From DATKCF01 sp035513345 (GTDB lineage Bacteria > Gemmatimonadota > Gemmatimonadetes > Longimicrobiales > RSA9), in assembly GCA_035513345.1 (NCBI GenBank), contig DATKCF010000035.1, positions 73,847-137,846 on the forward strand: DNA of 64,000 nucleotides, written 5' to 3'. The notes below the pieces were generated by a model, which worked only from the letters and a program-made list of their open reading frames with translations, was not told the origin of the DNA and ran no database searches. Position numbers and translations under genes: made by a program. Every line of letters begins with the position of its first letter. Positions within the stretch are counted from its first letter, which is position 1. Shown here piece after piece: positions 7,897 to 17,548 of this stretch.

Positions 7897-9867
7897 ATGG
7901 TTTCTCAGGTACCAGCCGATCTTCCCAGACTCGTGATCGAGAATGTCCGGCCGTCCGTCGATGGCGGCCGGTACCCGGCCAAGCGCGCCATCGGAGAGGC
8001 GGTCCGTGTCATGGCGGATGTCTACCGCGACGGCCACGACTGGATCGCGGCGCACGTCCGCTACAGACGGCCGGGCCAAGAGGCGTGGTGCACGGCGCCG
8101 ATGACGTACGAACCGGGCTGGGACCGGTGCTCGGGCGACTTCACGGTCGACGCCATCGGCCGCTGGTCGTTCACCGTCGAAGCGTGGACGGATCGTTTCA
8201 CGAGCTGGCGCCGTGACATCGAGAAGAAGCTACGCGCAGGACAGGACGTGACGTTCGACCTGATCGAGGGCGCCGACATGGTGGCCGAAGCATCAGCGCA
8301 TGCGGAGGATGCGGATTCGGTTGCGCTGGCCGATGCCGCCACGCTCCTGCGCTCCGACGAGCGACGAGCGGGCGACCGTTCGCGCATCGCGCTCGATGAG
8401 CAGCTCGCGACGCTCATACTTCAGTATTTGCCGCCGGCCGACCTCACGAGCACGGACCGCGTGTTCGAGCTGACTGTCGACCCTGTCGATGCCGCGTTCG
8501 CGTCGTGGTACGAGATGTTTCCGCGCTCGCAGAGCCCGGAGCCCGGGCGACACGGCACGTTCCGCGACGCATCTGAACGACTGCCCGCTCTGGCCGAGCT
8601 CGGGTTCGACGTCGTCTACCTGCCACCGATCCATCCGATCGGGCGGACGAACCGCAAGGGCCGCAACAACGCGCTGGTCACCGAGCCCGGTGATCCCGGC
8701 AGCCCGTGGGCCATCGGCAACAGCGATGGCGGCCACATGGCGATCGAACCCGCGCTCGGTACCATGCGTGACTTCGACCGCTTCGTGAAGCGCGCTCGCA
8801 AGCTCGGCATCGAGGTTGCCCTCGACTACGCGCTGCAGTGCGCACCCGACCACCCGTGGGTCGCGGAGCACCCCGACTGGTTCTTCGTCCGACCCGACGG
8901 CACCATCAAACATGCCGAGAACCCGCCCAAGAAGTACGAGGACATCGTACCGATCAACTTCTGGTGCGACGATCATGCCGCCCTGTGGAACGCGTGTCTG
9001 CACGTGCTGCTGCACTGGATTCGGCACGGCGTCCGCACGTTCCGCGTAGACAACCCGCACACGAAGCCGTTCGCGTTCTGGGCATGGGTGATCGCAGAAG
9101 TGAAGGCGGAGCACCCGGAGACGGTGTTCCTGTCCGAAGCGTTCACGCGACCCGCTCGGCTGAAGGGCCTGGCCAGGCTCGGGTTCACGCAGTCGTACAC
9201 ATACTTCACATGGCGCAACTCGGCGGCCGAACTCCGCGAGTATCTGACCGAGCTGACGACCGGTGAATCAGTCGAGTTCATGCGGCCGAACTTCTTCACC
9301 AATACGCCCGACATCCTCCACGAGTACCTGCAGACCGGCGGACGGCCCGCGTTCCTGGTGCGGCTCGTACTCGCGGGTACGCTGTCACCGCTCTACGGCA
9401 TCTACTCCGGTTACGAACTCTGTGAGAATGTGGCGGTCCGACCGGGCAGCGAAGAATACCTCGACTCCGAAAAGTACCAGATCCGGGTCCGCGACTGGAA
9501 CGCGGCAGGCAACATCAACGCGGACATCGCACTGATCAACAGGATCCGTCGCGAGCACCCGGCACTGCAGCGGCTGGACAATCTGCGCTTCGGCGTTTCG
9601 GAGAACGACAGTATCCTGTTCTATCACAAGTCGGCGAGGAATGACGAACTGCTGATCGCGGTCAACATCGATCCGCACGTCGCGATGGAGACAATGGTCC
9701 ATGTACCACTCGGCGCTCTCGGAATCGCGCCGGACGAACCGTTCGAGGTGCACGACCTGCTGTCGGACGCGACGTACACCTGGCAGGGCGTTCGCAACTA
9801 CGTCCGTCTCGACCCGGACGTGCAGGTCGCCCACATCTTCCATGTGCGCCGGATGGCTTCGCCATGA
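7897..9867 (+). CDS. glgE: alpha-1,4-glucan:maltose-1-phosphate maltosyltransferase GlgE
   Basis: GH13 enzyme that transfers maltosyl units from alpha-maltose-1-phosphate to the non-reducing end of an alpha-1,4-glucan. From ATG 7897 it is 656 residues, the usual GlgE length; the longer upstream frame is proline/arginine-rich and non-coding in character. Family marks seen are SWYEMFPRSQSPEPGRHGTF, INFWCDDHAALWN, the nucleophile D385 in FRVDNPHTKP and the acid/base E414 in FLSEAFTRP. Its stop overlaps the start of treS-mak (ATGA), which makes the donor substrate, so the context fully supports the assignment. Confidence 0.96.
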   Translation: MVSQVPADLPRLVIENVRPSVDGGRYPAKRAIGEAVRVMADVYRDGHDWIAAHVRYRRPGQEAWCTAPMTYEPGWDRCSGDFTVDAIGRWSFTVEAWTDRFTSWRRDIEKKLRAGQDVTFDLIEGADMVAEASAHAEDADSVALADAATLLRSDERRAGDRSRIALDEQLATLILQYLPPADLTSTDRVFELTVDPVDAAFASWYEMFPRSQSPEPGRHGTFRDASERLPALAELGFDVVYLPPIHPIGRTNRKGRNNALVTEPGDPGSPWAIGNSDGGHMAIEPALGTMRDFDRFVKRARKLGIEVALDYALQCAPDHPWVAEHPDWFFVRPDGTIKHAENPPKKYEDIVPINFWCDDHAALWNACLHVLLHWIRHGVRTFRVDNPHTKPFAFWAWVIAEVKAEHPETVFLSEAFTRPARLKGLARLGFTQSYTYFTWRNSAAELREYLTELTTGESVEFMRPNFFTNTPDILHEYLQTGGRPAFLVRLVLAGTLSPLYGIYSGYELCENVAVRPGSEEYLDSEKYQIRVRDWNAAGNINADIALINRIRREHPALQRLDNLRFGVSENDSILFYHKSARNDELLIAVNIDPHVAMETMVHVPLGALGIAPDEPFEVHDLLSDATYTWQGVRNYVRLDPDVQVAHIFHVRRMASP

Positions 9868-12800
9868 GCGATCCGATGTGGTACAAGGATGCGATCCTGT
9901 ACGAAGCGAGAGTGCGCGCGTTCTACGACAGTGATGACGACGGGATTGGCGACTTCCGCGGTCTCGCCAGCAAGCTCGACTACCTGCGCGAGCTGGGTGT
10001 TACCGCCATCTGGCTGCTCCCGTTCTATCCGTCACCCCTCATGGACGACGGATACGATATCTCGGACTACACGAGTGTCCATCCGGACTGTGGCACGCTT
10101 CGCGATTTCCGTCATTTCGTGAAGGAAGCGCACAAGCGGGACCTGCGCGTGATCACGGAACTGGTGCTGAATCACACGTCGGATCAGCACGCGTGGTTCC
10201 AGCGGGCACGGAAGGCGGGACCGAAGTCGAACGCCAGGAACTTCTATGTCTGGAGCGACGATCCCGACAAGTGGTCTGAAGCGCGTATCATTTTTCAGGA
10301 CTTCGAGACGTCGAACTGGACATGGGACCGCCAGGCGCACGCATATTACTGGCACCGCTTCTATGCGAACCAGCCGGATCTGAATTTCGACAATCCGGCA
10401 GTGCGCCGTGCGGTCATCCGCGTTCTCGACTTCTGGCTGTCGATGGGTGTTGACGGGCTGCGGCTCGACGCAGTGCCGTATCTGTTCGAGCGCGACGGTA
10501 CGAACTGCGAGAATCTGCCGGAAACGCATGAGTTCCTGCGGGAGCTGCGGCGGCACATCGACGACAATTTTCCGAACCGCATGTTGCTGGGCGAGGCGAA
10601 CCAGTGGCCGGAGGATGCGGTTGCGTATTTCGGCGATGGCGATGAATGCCACGTGGCGTTCCACTTCCCGATCATGCCCCGCCTGTTCATGGCGCTGCAC
10701 ATGGAGGATCGCCATCCGATCGTCGACATTCTCGAGCAGACGCCGGCGATTCCCGCATCGTCGCAGTGGGCGCTGTTCCTGCGCAACCATGACGAGCTGA
10801 CACTCGAGATGGTGACGGACGAAGAGCGCGATTACATGTACCGCGTGTATGCACGCGAGCGACGCGCCCGTATCAATCTCGGTATCCGGCGGCGGCTGGC
10901 CCCGCTGCTGGGCAATGACCGGCGCCGCATCGAGCTGATGAACGGCCTGCTGTTTTCGCTACCCGGCACACCGGTACTGTACTATGGCGATGAGATCGGC
11001 ATGGGCGACAACATCTATCTTGGCGACCGGCACGGCGTCCGGACACCGATGCAGTGGAGCCCGGACAAGAACGCGGGCTTTTCACGTGCGAACCCGCAGC
11101 GGCTCTATCTGCCGATCATCGTCGATCCCGAGTACCATTACGAGACGGTCAACGTCGAGGCGCAGGAGCACAACCCGAGCTCGCTGTTGTGGTGGATGCG
11201 CCGTCTGATCTCGCTGCGGAAGCGGTTCCGCGCGTTCGGCCGTGGCACGCTCGAGATGCTGCACCCGCGCAACCGCAAGGTTCTGGCCTTCATCCGCGAA
11301 TACGAGGATGAACAGATTCTCGTGGTCGCGAACCTGTCGCGCTACGTGCAATATGTCGAACTGGATCTGGCGCGCTATCGGGGAGAAGTGCCGGTCGAGC
11401 TGTTCGGCGGCGCCGTGTTCCCGCCGATCGGTGACCTGCCGTATCTGCTGACGGTCGGCCCGCACGGCTTCTACTGGTTCGTCCTGCGGCCGCAGGAGGA
11501 AGGCGCGGCCCGGCTCGAGCCTGTGGCGCCGGCGCTGCTGCAGGCGAAGGGCGACTGGACCGACGTACTGTCGGGCACAGCCGACAGCCTCGTGGCTGCA
11601 CTGCCGGCGTACCTGCGCCGCCAGCGCTGGTTCGGTGGCAAGGGCCGCACCATCAAGCGGGTTCGGCTGCGCGGCAGCGTACCCGTCCGTGACGATGGTG
11701 AAACGGAAGCGGTGATCGCGTTCGTGACTGTCGAGTATACGGATGGCGACCCGGAGGATTACCTTGTACCGGTCGCATTCGCGATCGGCGCCCGCCAGGT
11801 CGATCTCGAGCGGCACCACCCGGAAACCGTGATGGCTCGCCTTGCGGTCGATACCGGACAGCGTGTCGATGAGGGCGTGCTGCACGACGGGCTCCGCAAT
11901 CCGGCGTTGGGCAGCATACTGCTTTCGGCGATCGAGCGCAGACGCAAGCTGCGCGGCGCTACCGGTATGATCGTCGCCAGCCGGACAAAGGCGTTCGACG
12001 ATATTGCCGGCAGTTCGACGGCGGAGCCTGCCACGATCGCATCGTGGGAGCAGAGCAACTCGTCGCTGCTGTTCGGCGACCGGCTGATGCTGAAGGTGTT
12101 CCGCCGGGCGGGTGGCGGCCTGAATCCTGAACTCGAGATCGGCCGGTTCCTTGCCGAGCGTGGCTTCGCACACGTGCCGCCGCTTGCCGGTTCCCTCGAG
12201 TACCAGGCCGAAGGCGAATCCGTAACGATCGGCGTACTTCAGAGTCTGGTATCCAACGAAGGCGATGCGTGGGAGTTTACACTGGACGAAGTCGAGCGAT
12301 ACTTCGAGCGCGTTCTGGTCGATCACCGCGATCAGAAGTCGGTGCCGGAACCGAAGCGCGAACCGCTCGAACTCGCGGGCAGGGAGCCGCCCGAACTCGC
12401 GGGCGAACTGATCGGCGGCTACCTCGACACAGCCTCCCTCATGGGGCGCCGCACGGCGGACCTGCACGCCGCGTTGTCGGATCCGGACGATCCGGCGTTC
12501 GCGCCGGAGCCGTTCTCGAAACTCTACCAGCGCTCGCTGTACCAGTCGATGCGCAACCTGACGAGGCGTGTGTTCCGGCTGCTGAATGATGCCCTGCCCG
12601 GTCTGCCCGACGCGATCCGACCGGACGCCGGCCGTGTCCGCGATGCTCAGGATGACATCCTCCGCGTCTTCGCGAAGCTGTCGGATCGGCGGCTCGCGGC
12701 GGTCCGGGCCCGGTGCCATGGCGACCTGCACCTCGGCCAGCTCCTGTTCACGGGCAAGGATTTCGTGTTTCTCGATTTCGAGGGAGAACCCGCGCGGCCC

Positions 12801-13190
12801 GTGAGCGAGCGCAGGATCAAGCGGACACCTCTGGCCGATGTGGCCGGGATGCTGCGCTCGTTCGAGTACGCGGTATCGACGGTTCTGGCCACGCGCGTTG
12901 TCGGGCCGATGGCTTCGCGTGAACAGACCGAACCACTCGAGCGATGGGCCCGGCTTTGGCACAAGTGGGTCTCGGCCGCGTTCCTCCATGGCTACTTCTC
13001 GAACGCCGACAACGCCACGTTCCTGCCTGCCGACCGCGGCGACGTGGCGCTGCTCCTCGAGATCTCGCTCCTCGAGAAGGCCGTCTACGAACTCGGGTAC
13101 GAGCTCGACAACAGACCCGACTGGGCATGGGTGCCGCTGCGCGGGATCCTGCGCCTTCTCGAATCGCACAACGTGGAGCCCCTCGAATGA
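9864..13190 (+). CDS. treS: trehalose synthase/maltokinase fusion (TreS-Mak)
   Basis: 1108-residue bifunctional protein. Residues 1-545 are a GH13 trehalose synthase that interconverts trehalose and maltose: D202 (GVDGLRLDAVPYLFERDGTN), E244 (LLGEANQWPEDA) and D310 (FLRNHDELT) are the expected catalytic set. From about 565 on is a maltokinase, beginning LPAYLRRQRWFGGKG and carrying the kinase loop CHGDLHLGQLLF and metal motif FLDFEGEP, which phosphorylates maltose to maltose-1-phosphate. The fusion channels trehalose to the GlgE substrate. Four-base overlaps link it to glgE upstream and glgX downstream. Confidence 0.96.
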   Translation: MSDPMWYKDAILYEARVRAFYDSDDDGIGDFRGLASKLDYLRELGVTAIWLLPFYPSPLMDDGYDISDYTSVHPDCGTLRDFRHFVKEAHKRDLRVITELVLNHTSDQHAWFQRARKAGPKSNARNFYVWSDDPDKWSEARIIFQDFETSNWTWDRQAHAYYWHRFYANQPDLNFDNPAVRRAVIRVLDFWLSMGVDGLRLDAVPYLFERDGTNCENLPETHEFLRELRRHIDDNFPNRMLLGEANQWPEDAVAYFGDGDECHVAFHFPIMPRLFMALHMEDRHPIVDILEQTPAIPASSQWALFLRNHDELTLEMVTDEERDYMYRVYARERRARINLGIRRRLAPLLGNDRRRIELMNGLLFSLPGTPVLYYGDEIGMGDNIYLGDRHGVRTPMQWSPDKNAGFSRANPQRLYLPIIVDPEYHYETVNVEAQEHNPSSLLWWMRRLISLRKRFRAFGRGTLEMLHPRNRKVLAFIREYEDEQILVVANLSRYVQYVELDLARYRGEVPVELFGGAVFPPIGDLPYLLTVGPHGFYWFVLRPQEEGAARLEPVAPALLQAKGDWTDVLSGTADSLVAALPAYLRRQRWFGGKGRTIKRVRLRGSVPVRDDGETEAVIAFVTVEYTDGDPEDYLVPVAFAIGARQVDLERHHPETVMARLAVDTGQRVDEGVLHDGLRNPALGSILLSAIERRRKLRGATGMIVASRTKAFDDIAGSSTAEPATIASWEQSNSSLLFGDRLMLKVFRRAGGGLNPELEIGRFLAERGFAHVPPLAGSLEYQAEGESVTIGVLQSLVSNEGDAWEFTLDEVERYFERVLVDHRDQKSVPEPKREPLELAGREPPELAGELIGGYLDTASLMGRRTADLHAALSDPDDPAFAPEPFSKLYQRSLYQSMRNLTRRVFRLLNDALPGLPDAIRPDAGRVRDAQDDILRVFAKLSDRRLAAVRARCHGDLHLGQLLFTGKDFVFLDFEGEPARPVSERRIKRTPLADVAGMLRSFEYAVSTVLATRVVGPMASREQTEPLERWARLWHKWVSAAFLHGYFSNADNATFLPADRGDVALLLEISLLEKAVYELGYELDNRPDWAWVPLRGILRLLESHNVEPLE

Positions 13191-15301
13191 CACGTGTCTG
13201 GCCCGGTTCGCCCTTTCCGCTCGGGGCGACCTGGAATGGCGAGGGCGTGAACTTCGCCATCTTCTCCGAAGCGGCAACGGCCGTCGAGTTGTGCCTGTTC
13301 GACTCGCCCGACCTTGAAACCGAGACCGAACGAATCCGCCTGACGGAGCGCACCGACAACGTCTGGCACGCATACCTGCCAGACATCAGACCGGACCACC
13401 TCTACGGCTACCGCGTCGACGGTCCGTGGAACCCCGGCAAGGGGCTGCGCTTCAATCGGAACAAGCTGCTGGTCGATCCCTATGCTCGCGCGATCACGAA
13501 CGGGCTCCAGTGGAACGACGCGGTCTTCGGCTACAACGTGAACGATCCCGCCGGTGACGTACGGATGGATCTTTCGGACAGCTCGCCATACATGCCGAGG
13601 TGCGTCGTCATCGATCATACCTTTCCCTGGGGTGACGACAAGCCGCCGCGCGTGCCGTGGCACAGGACCGTCGTCTACGAAGCCCACGTTAAGGGCATGA
13701 CGATGCTGCACCCTGATGTACCCGAGCACCTGCGCGGCACATATCTCGGCCTGGCGTCCGACCCGATCATCGAGCACCTCCGATCGCTCAACGTCACTGC
13801 CATCGAGCTGATGCCGGTGCACCATTCGATTCCGGAACGGCGAATGGCCGACGCCGGCCTGACGAATTACTGGGGCTACAACACGCTCGGCTTCTTCGCG
13901 CCCGACGCCCGTTTCGCGACGGGCAATCGTGGCTGGCAGGTACGCGAGTTCAAGTCGATGGTGAAACGGCTGCACCGCGCCGGCATCGAAGTGCTGCTCG
14001 ATGTCGTCTACAACCATACCGCCGAGGGCAACCACCTCGGCCCGACGCTTTCGTTCCGCGGCATCGACAACGTGGCGTACTACAGGCTCGACCCGTCAGA
14101 TCGGCGCTATTACATCGATTTCACGGGCACCGGCAATACGTTCAACGTTCCACACCGGCGCGCGATGCAGCTGCTGATGGACAGTCTGCGGTACTGGGTG
14201 ACGGAGATGCATGTCGACGGGTTCCGCTTCGACCTTGCCTCGGCGCTGGCGCGTGAACTCCACGGGGTCAACCGGCTGGGCCGCTTCTTCGACATCATCC
14301 GGCAGGACCCGGTCATATCACGTGTCAAGCTGATCGCGGAGCCGTGGGACCTCGGGGAGGGCGGCTATCAGGTCGGCAACTTTCCGGTCGGCTGGGCGGA
14401 GTGGAACGGCAAGTACCGCGACACCGTGCGCCGTTTCTGGCGAGGCGACAACAGGCAGATTGCCGGCATGGCGTATCGGCTGTCGGGCAGCAGCGATCTG
14501 TATGGTGACGACGAACGCTCGCCGCACGCGAGCATCAATTACGTGACCTCCCATGATGGTTTCACGTTGCGTGACCTGGTCAGCTACGAGCGAAAGCACA
14601 ACGAGGCAAACGCCGAGGACAACAGGGACGGCACGGACGCGAACTGGTCGAGCAACTGGGGTATCGAAGGCCCGACCGGGGAGACGCGCATTGTCGAGTT
14701 GCGCGAGCGCGTAATGTACAACTTCCTTGCAACGCTGGCGTTCTCGCAGGGCGTGCCGATGATCTCACACGGCGATGAGATGGGCAGGACGCAGGACGGC
14801 AACAACAACGCATACTGCCAGGACAATCCGCTGACGTGGATGAAGTGGGATCTCGACGCGCGGGCGCGCAAGCTGCTCTCGTTCGCGCAGGCCGTGTTCG
14901 CGATGCGGGCGGCCAACCCGGTCCTTCGCCGCCGCACGTTCTTCCACGGCCAGCCGATCACGCAGACCGGAACCAAGGACGTGTCATGGCTGCGGGCCAC
15001 GGGTGAGGAGATGACGGCGGAGGACTGGCAGGATCCGCGGCGCCACATCATGGCGATGCTGATCCACGGCCGGGCCACGGATGAGCGTGATGAACGCGGC
15101 AGGCTTGCGACGGGCGAGACGGTACTGTTTGCGCTCAATGGCGGTGGCCGGTCGCGCCGTTTCAAGCCTCCGAATCTCGAGGAGAACGGTCGCTGGATCG
15201 AGGCATTGAACACGGCGCGGCCCGGGTCACGCCTGGTCAGGAGTCACGCTGTCAGCCTCGTGGCGCGCTCGTGCATCCTGTTCCGCTACGAGCTGCTCTG
15301 A
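13187..15301 (+). CDS. glgX: glycogen debranching enzyme GlgX (isoamylase type)
   Basis: 704 residues from the ATG at 13187 that overlaps the treS-mak stop; a longer frame running into the upstream gene is a shadow. An N-terminal CBM48-like domain (PFPLGATWNGEGVNFAIFSE) precedes the GH13 barrel, with nucleophile D349 in HVDGFRFDLASAL, acid/base E385 in KLIAEPWDLGEGGYQ, and YVTSHDGFTLRDLVSY. The enzyme hydrolyses alpha-1,6 branch points, releasing short malto-oligosaccharides. In this operon it supplies linear chains to MalQ and GlgE. The next gene follows after 34 bases. Confidence 0.95.
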   Translation: MTRVWPGSPFPLGATWNGEGVNFAIFSEAATAVELCLFDSPDLETETERIRLTERTDNVWHAYLPDIRPDHLYGYRVDGPWNPGKGLRFNRNKLLVDPYARAITNGLQWNDAVFGYNVNDPAGDVRMDLSDSSPYMPRCVVIDHTFPWGDDKPPRVPWHRTVVYEAHVKGMTMLHPDVPEHLRGTYLGLASDPIIEHLRSLNVTAIELMPVHHSIPERRMADAGLTNYWGYNTLGFFAPDARFATGNRGWQVREFKSMVKRLHRAGIEVLLDVVYNHTAEGNHLGPTLSFRGIDNVAYYRLDPSDRRYYIDFTGTGNTFNVPHRRAMQLLMDSLRYWVTEMHVDGFRFDLASALARELHGVNRLGRFFDIIRQDPVISRVKLIAEPWDLGEGGYQVGNFPVGWAEWNGKYRDTVRRFWRGDNRQIAGMAYRLSGSSDLYGDDERSPHASINYVTSHDGFTLRDLVSYERKHNEANAEDNRDGTDANWSSNWGIEGPTGETRIVELRERVMYNFLATLAFSQGVPMISHGDEMGRTQDGNNNAYCQDNPLTWMKWDLDARARKLLSFAQAVFAMRAANPVLRRRTFFHGQPITQTGTKDVSWLRATGEEMTAEDWQDPRRHIMAMLIHGRATDERDERGRLATGETVLFALNGGGRSRRFKPPNLEENGRWIEALNTARPGSRLVRSHAVSLVARSCILFRYELL

Positions 15302-15335
15302 TGACCGAACGCGCGATGCCCGGACGTAGCCGGCC

Positions 15336-17486
15336 GTGAGTCAACCGGACCGAACCGCGCTGCGACAACTGGCGCGCGATCGCGGCATCATGCCCGCGTA
15401 CCGTGACATCTCGGGTGTCCGCCGTCTGACATCGGATGCGACACGTGAAGCACTTCTGGCAGCCATGGGTGTGGACGCGTCATCGGAACGTGCTGCTTCG
15501 GATGCGCTGGCGCAGCTCGAACACGACAGCCGCACCGCTCTGGCCGGGCCGGTCACGGTAGTCGGCGCCGGCGACCCCGATTTCCGCATCGCGGTACCGC
15601 CAGGCGCACGCGGTCGCATCCAGTGGCGAGTCGACCTGATCACCGAGGATGGCGACCGGCGCGGTATCGAAGGCGACGCGGTGGCGCGACGCGGTCAGCG
15701 CTCGATGACCATCACGCTGCCGGCCGGCCTCGCTGACGGTTATCATGCCGCGCGGATCCGCCTCGAGACGGATGGTCCGACGGTGTCGGACGATACGTTC
15801 CTGATCGTGTCGCCCGGAACGTGCACGCCGATCCGCGACGTGATCGGCGATGATCGCGTTTTCGGCGTGAACGCGAACCTCTACACGATCCGCAGTCAGC
15901 AGAACTGGGGCGCCGGCGACCTCACCGACCTCGCCGCGCTCTGCGAGTGGACCGGCCGGGAAGGCGGAACATTCGTCGGCGTCAACCCGCTGCACGCGTT
16001 GCGCAATGCCGGCGCGCACATCAGTCCGTACAGCCCGGTCAGCCGCCTGTTCCGCAACCCGCTTTACATCGATGTGATGGCGGTTCCGGAGTTTGCCGAC
16101 ACACTTTCCGCGCGTGCGCTGGCGGAGTCGGCGGCAACGAGGTCGACAGTGTCGGCACTGCGTGCGTCGGACCGTGTCGACTACGAAAGTGTGATGTCGG
16201 TGAAGCGGCCTGTACTCGAGTTGCTGCACCGTGCGTTCCGGTCGCGCACGATGTCCGGTGAGACGCCGCGAGGCAGGGCGTACGCCGAGTTCACGTGGCG
16301 ACACGGCGTCGTGCTGCGTGACTTCGCGACGTTCCACGCGCTGGCCGAACGATTCGGTGTGGCCGACTGGCGCGAGTGGCCGGCCGCGTTCCGCGATCCG
16401 CGGTCCGCCGAAGTCGATGCGTTCCGTGACGCGAACGCGGACGCGGTCGACTTCCACGCATTCGTCCAGTTCGAGCTCGACCGCCAGCTCGGCGTGGCCG
16501 CGGATGCAGGCCGTGCGGCCGGCCTGCGCATCGGTGTTTACGGCGACCTTGCGATCGGCTCGGCCGTCAGCGGCAGCGATCGGTGGACGTTCCCGGATCT
16601 GTTTCTCGAGGGTGCGACCGTCGGCGCGCCGCCCGACGACTACGCGCAGCACGGGCAGGACTGGAGCCTGCCCGCGATCGACCCGAATCGCCTGGTGGCG
16701 GACCGCTACCGCTACTGGATCCTGCTGATCAGGAATGCGCTCGCACATTGTGGCGCCCTGCGCATCGATCACGTGATGGGACTGTTCCGTCAGTTCTGGA
16801 TACCCGCGGGTCGGAGCGCCGCCGAAGGGGCGTACGTGCGATATCCGTCGAATGCGCTGCTGGCGGTTCTGGCCATCGAGAGCCGGCGTAGAGGTGCCAT
16901 CGTGATCGGCGAGGATCTGGGAACGGTTCCAGGAGGGTTGCCTTCCCGTCTCGCGCGCCACGAGATCCTGTCGACCCGCGTTCTTTACTTCGAGCGCGAA
17001 TCGGACGGTGAGTTCAGGCCGCCTTCCGCCTACTCGCGGCGCGCCATGGTCACGGTCAATACGCACGACCATGTGCCCCTGGCCGGGTGGTGGATCGGCC
17101 GGGAGATCGAGACTCGCCACGGCATTGGCGACCTGACGGACGATGAGCGGGACCGCGCGCTCGCCCGCCGTGGCAACGAGCGCGAGTCGCTGCGACGCCG
17201 GCTGGCCGCAGCACGTATCCTGCCCCGCGGGACGGAGGTCGAGGCACCGGACCTGGCTGCCGCGGTTCACGCCTATCTGGGCCGGACGCGCGCTCCGTTG
17301 CTCGGCGTCGCACTCGACGATCTGGCCGGTGAGGTCGACCCGGTCAACCTGCCCGGCGTCACGGCCGACCGCTTCCCGAGCTGGACCCGCCGGATGCGGA
17401 TACCGCTCGATGCAGTGCCCCGTGACGCGGGCGTCGATCGCGCGCTTCAGGGCGTCGAATCACGCGTGCGCGGCATTGCCGGATGA
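15336..17486 (+). CDS. malQ: 4-alpha-glucanotransferase (amylomaltase)
   Basis: 716 residues from a GTG at 15336; an ATG at 15301 is out of frame. GH77 enzyme that disproportionates malto-oligosaccharides. It has the N-terminal extension of bacterial MalQ, then GHOST-like blocks: VGVNPLHALRN, SPYSPVSRLFRNPLYIDV, the nucleophile region ALRIDHVMGLFRQFW, the acid/base region IGEDLGTVP and VTVNTHDHVPLAGWW. It is the last gene of the glgE-treS/mak-glgX-malQ operon, where it would resize glucan chains released by GlgX. No branching enzyme (GlgB) lies in the window. Confidence 0.93.
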   Translation: MSQPDRTALRQLARDRGIMPAYRDISGVRRLTSDATREALLAAMGVDASSERAASDALAQLEHDSRTALAGPVTVVGAGDPDFRIAVPPGARGRIQWRVDLITEDGDRRGIEGDAVARRGQRSMTITLPAGLADGYHAARIRLETDGPTVSDDTFLIVSPGTCTPIRDVIGDDRVFGVNANLYTIRSQQNWGAGDLTDLAALCEWTGREGGTFVGVNPLHALRNAGAHISPYSPVSRLFRNPLYIDVMAVPEFADTLSARALAESAATRSTVSALRASDRVDYESVMSVKRPVLELLHRAFRSRTMSGETPRGRAYAEFTWRHGVVLRDFATFHALAERFGVADWREWPAAFRDPRSAEVDAFRDANADAVDFHAFVQFELDRQLGVAADAGRAAGLRIGVYGDLAIGSAVSGSDRWTFPDLFLEGATVGAPPDDYAQHGQDWSLPAIDPNRLVADRYRYWILLIRNALAHCGALRIDHVMGLFRQFWIPAGRSAAEGAYVRYPSNALLAVLAIESRRRGAIVIGEDLGTVPGGLPSRLARHEILSTRVLYFERESDGEFRPPSAYSRRAMVTVNTHDHVPLAGWWIGREIETRHGIGDLTDDERDRALARRGNERESLRRRLAAARILPRGTEVEAPDLAAAVHAYLGRTRAPLLGVALDDLAGEVDPVNLPGVTADRFPSWTRRMRIPLDAVPRDAGVDRALQGVESRVRGIAG

Positions 17487-17548
17487 ACCGGCTCGCTCCA
17501 CTTTAGCCGCTGAAAGCCCACGACGCCGGTCACAACGGAGGCTGCCTC

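Noticed and set aside
11082..13373. 763-codon minus-strand open frame opposite treS-mak
   Set aside because: Antisense shadow of a well-supported enzyme gene; arginine/glutamine-rich with no family features.
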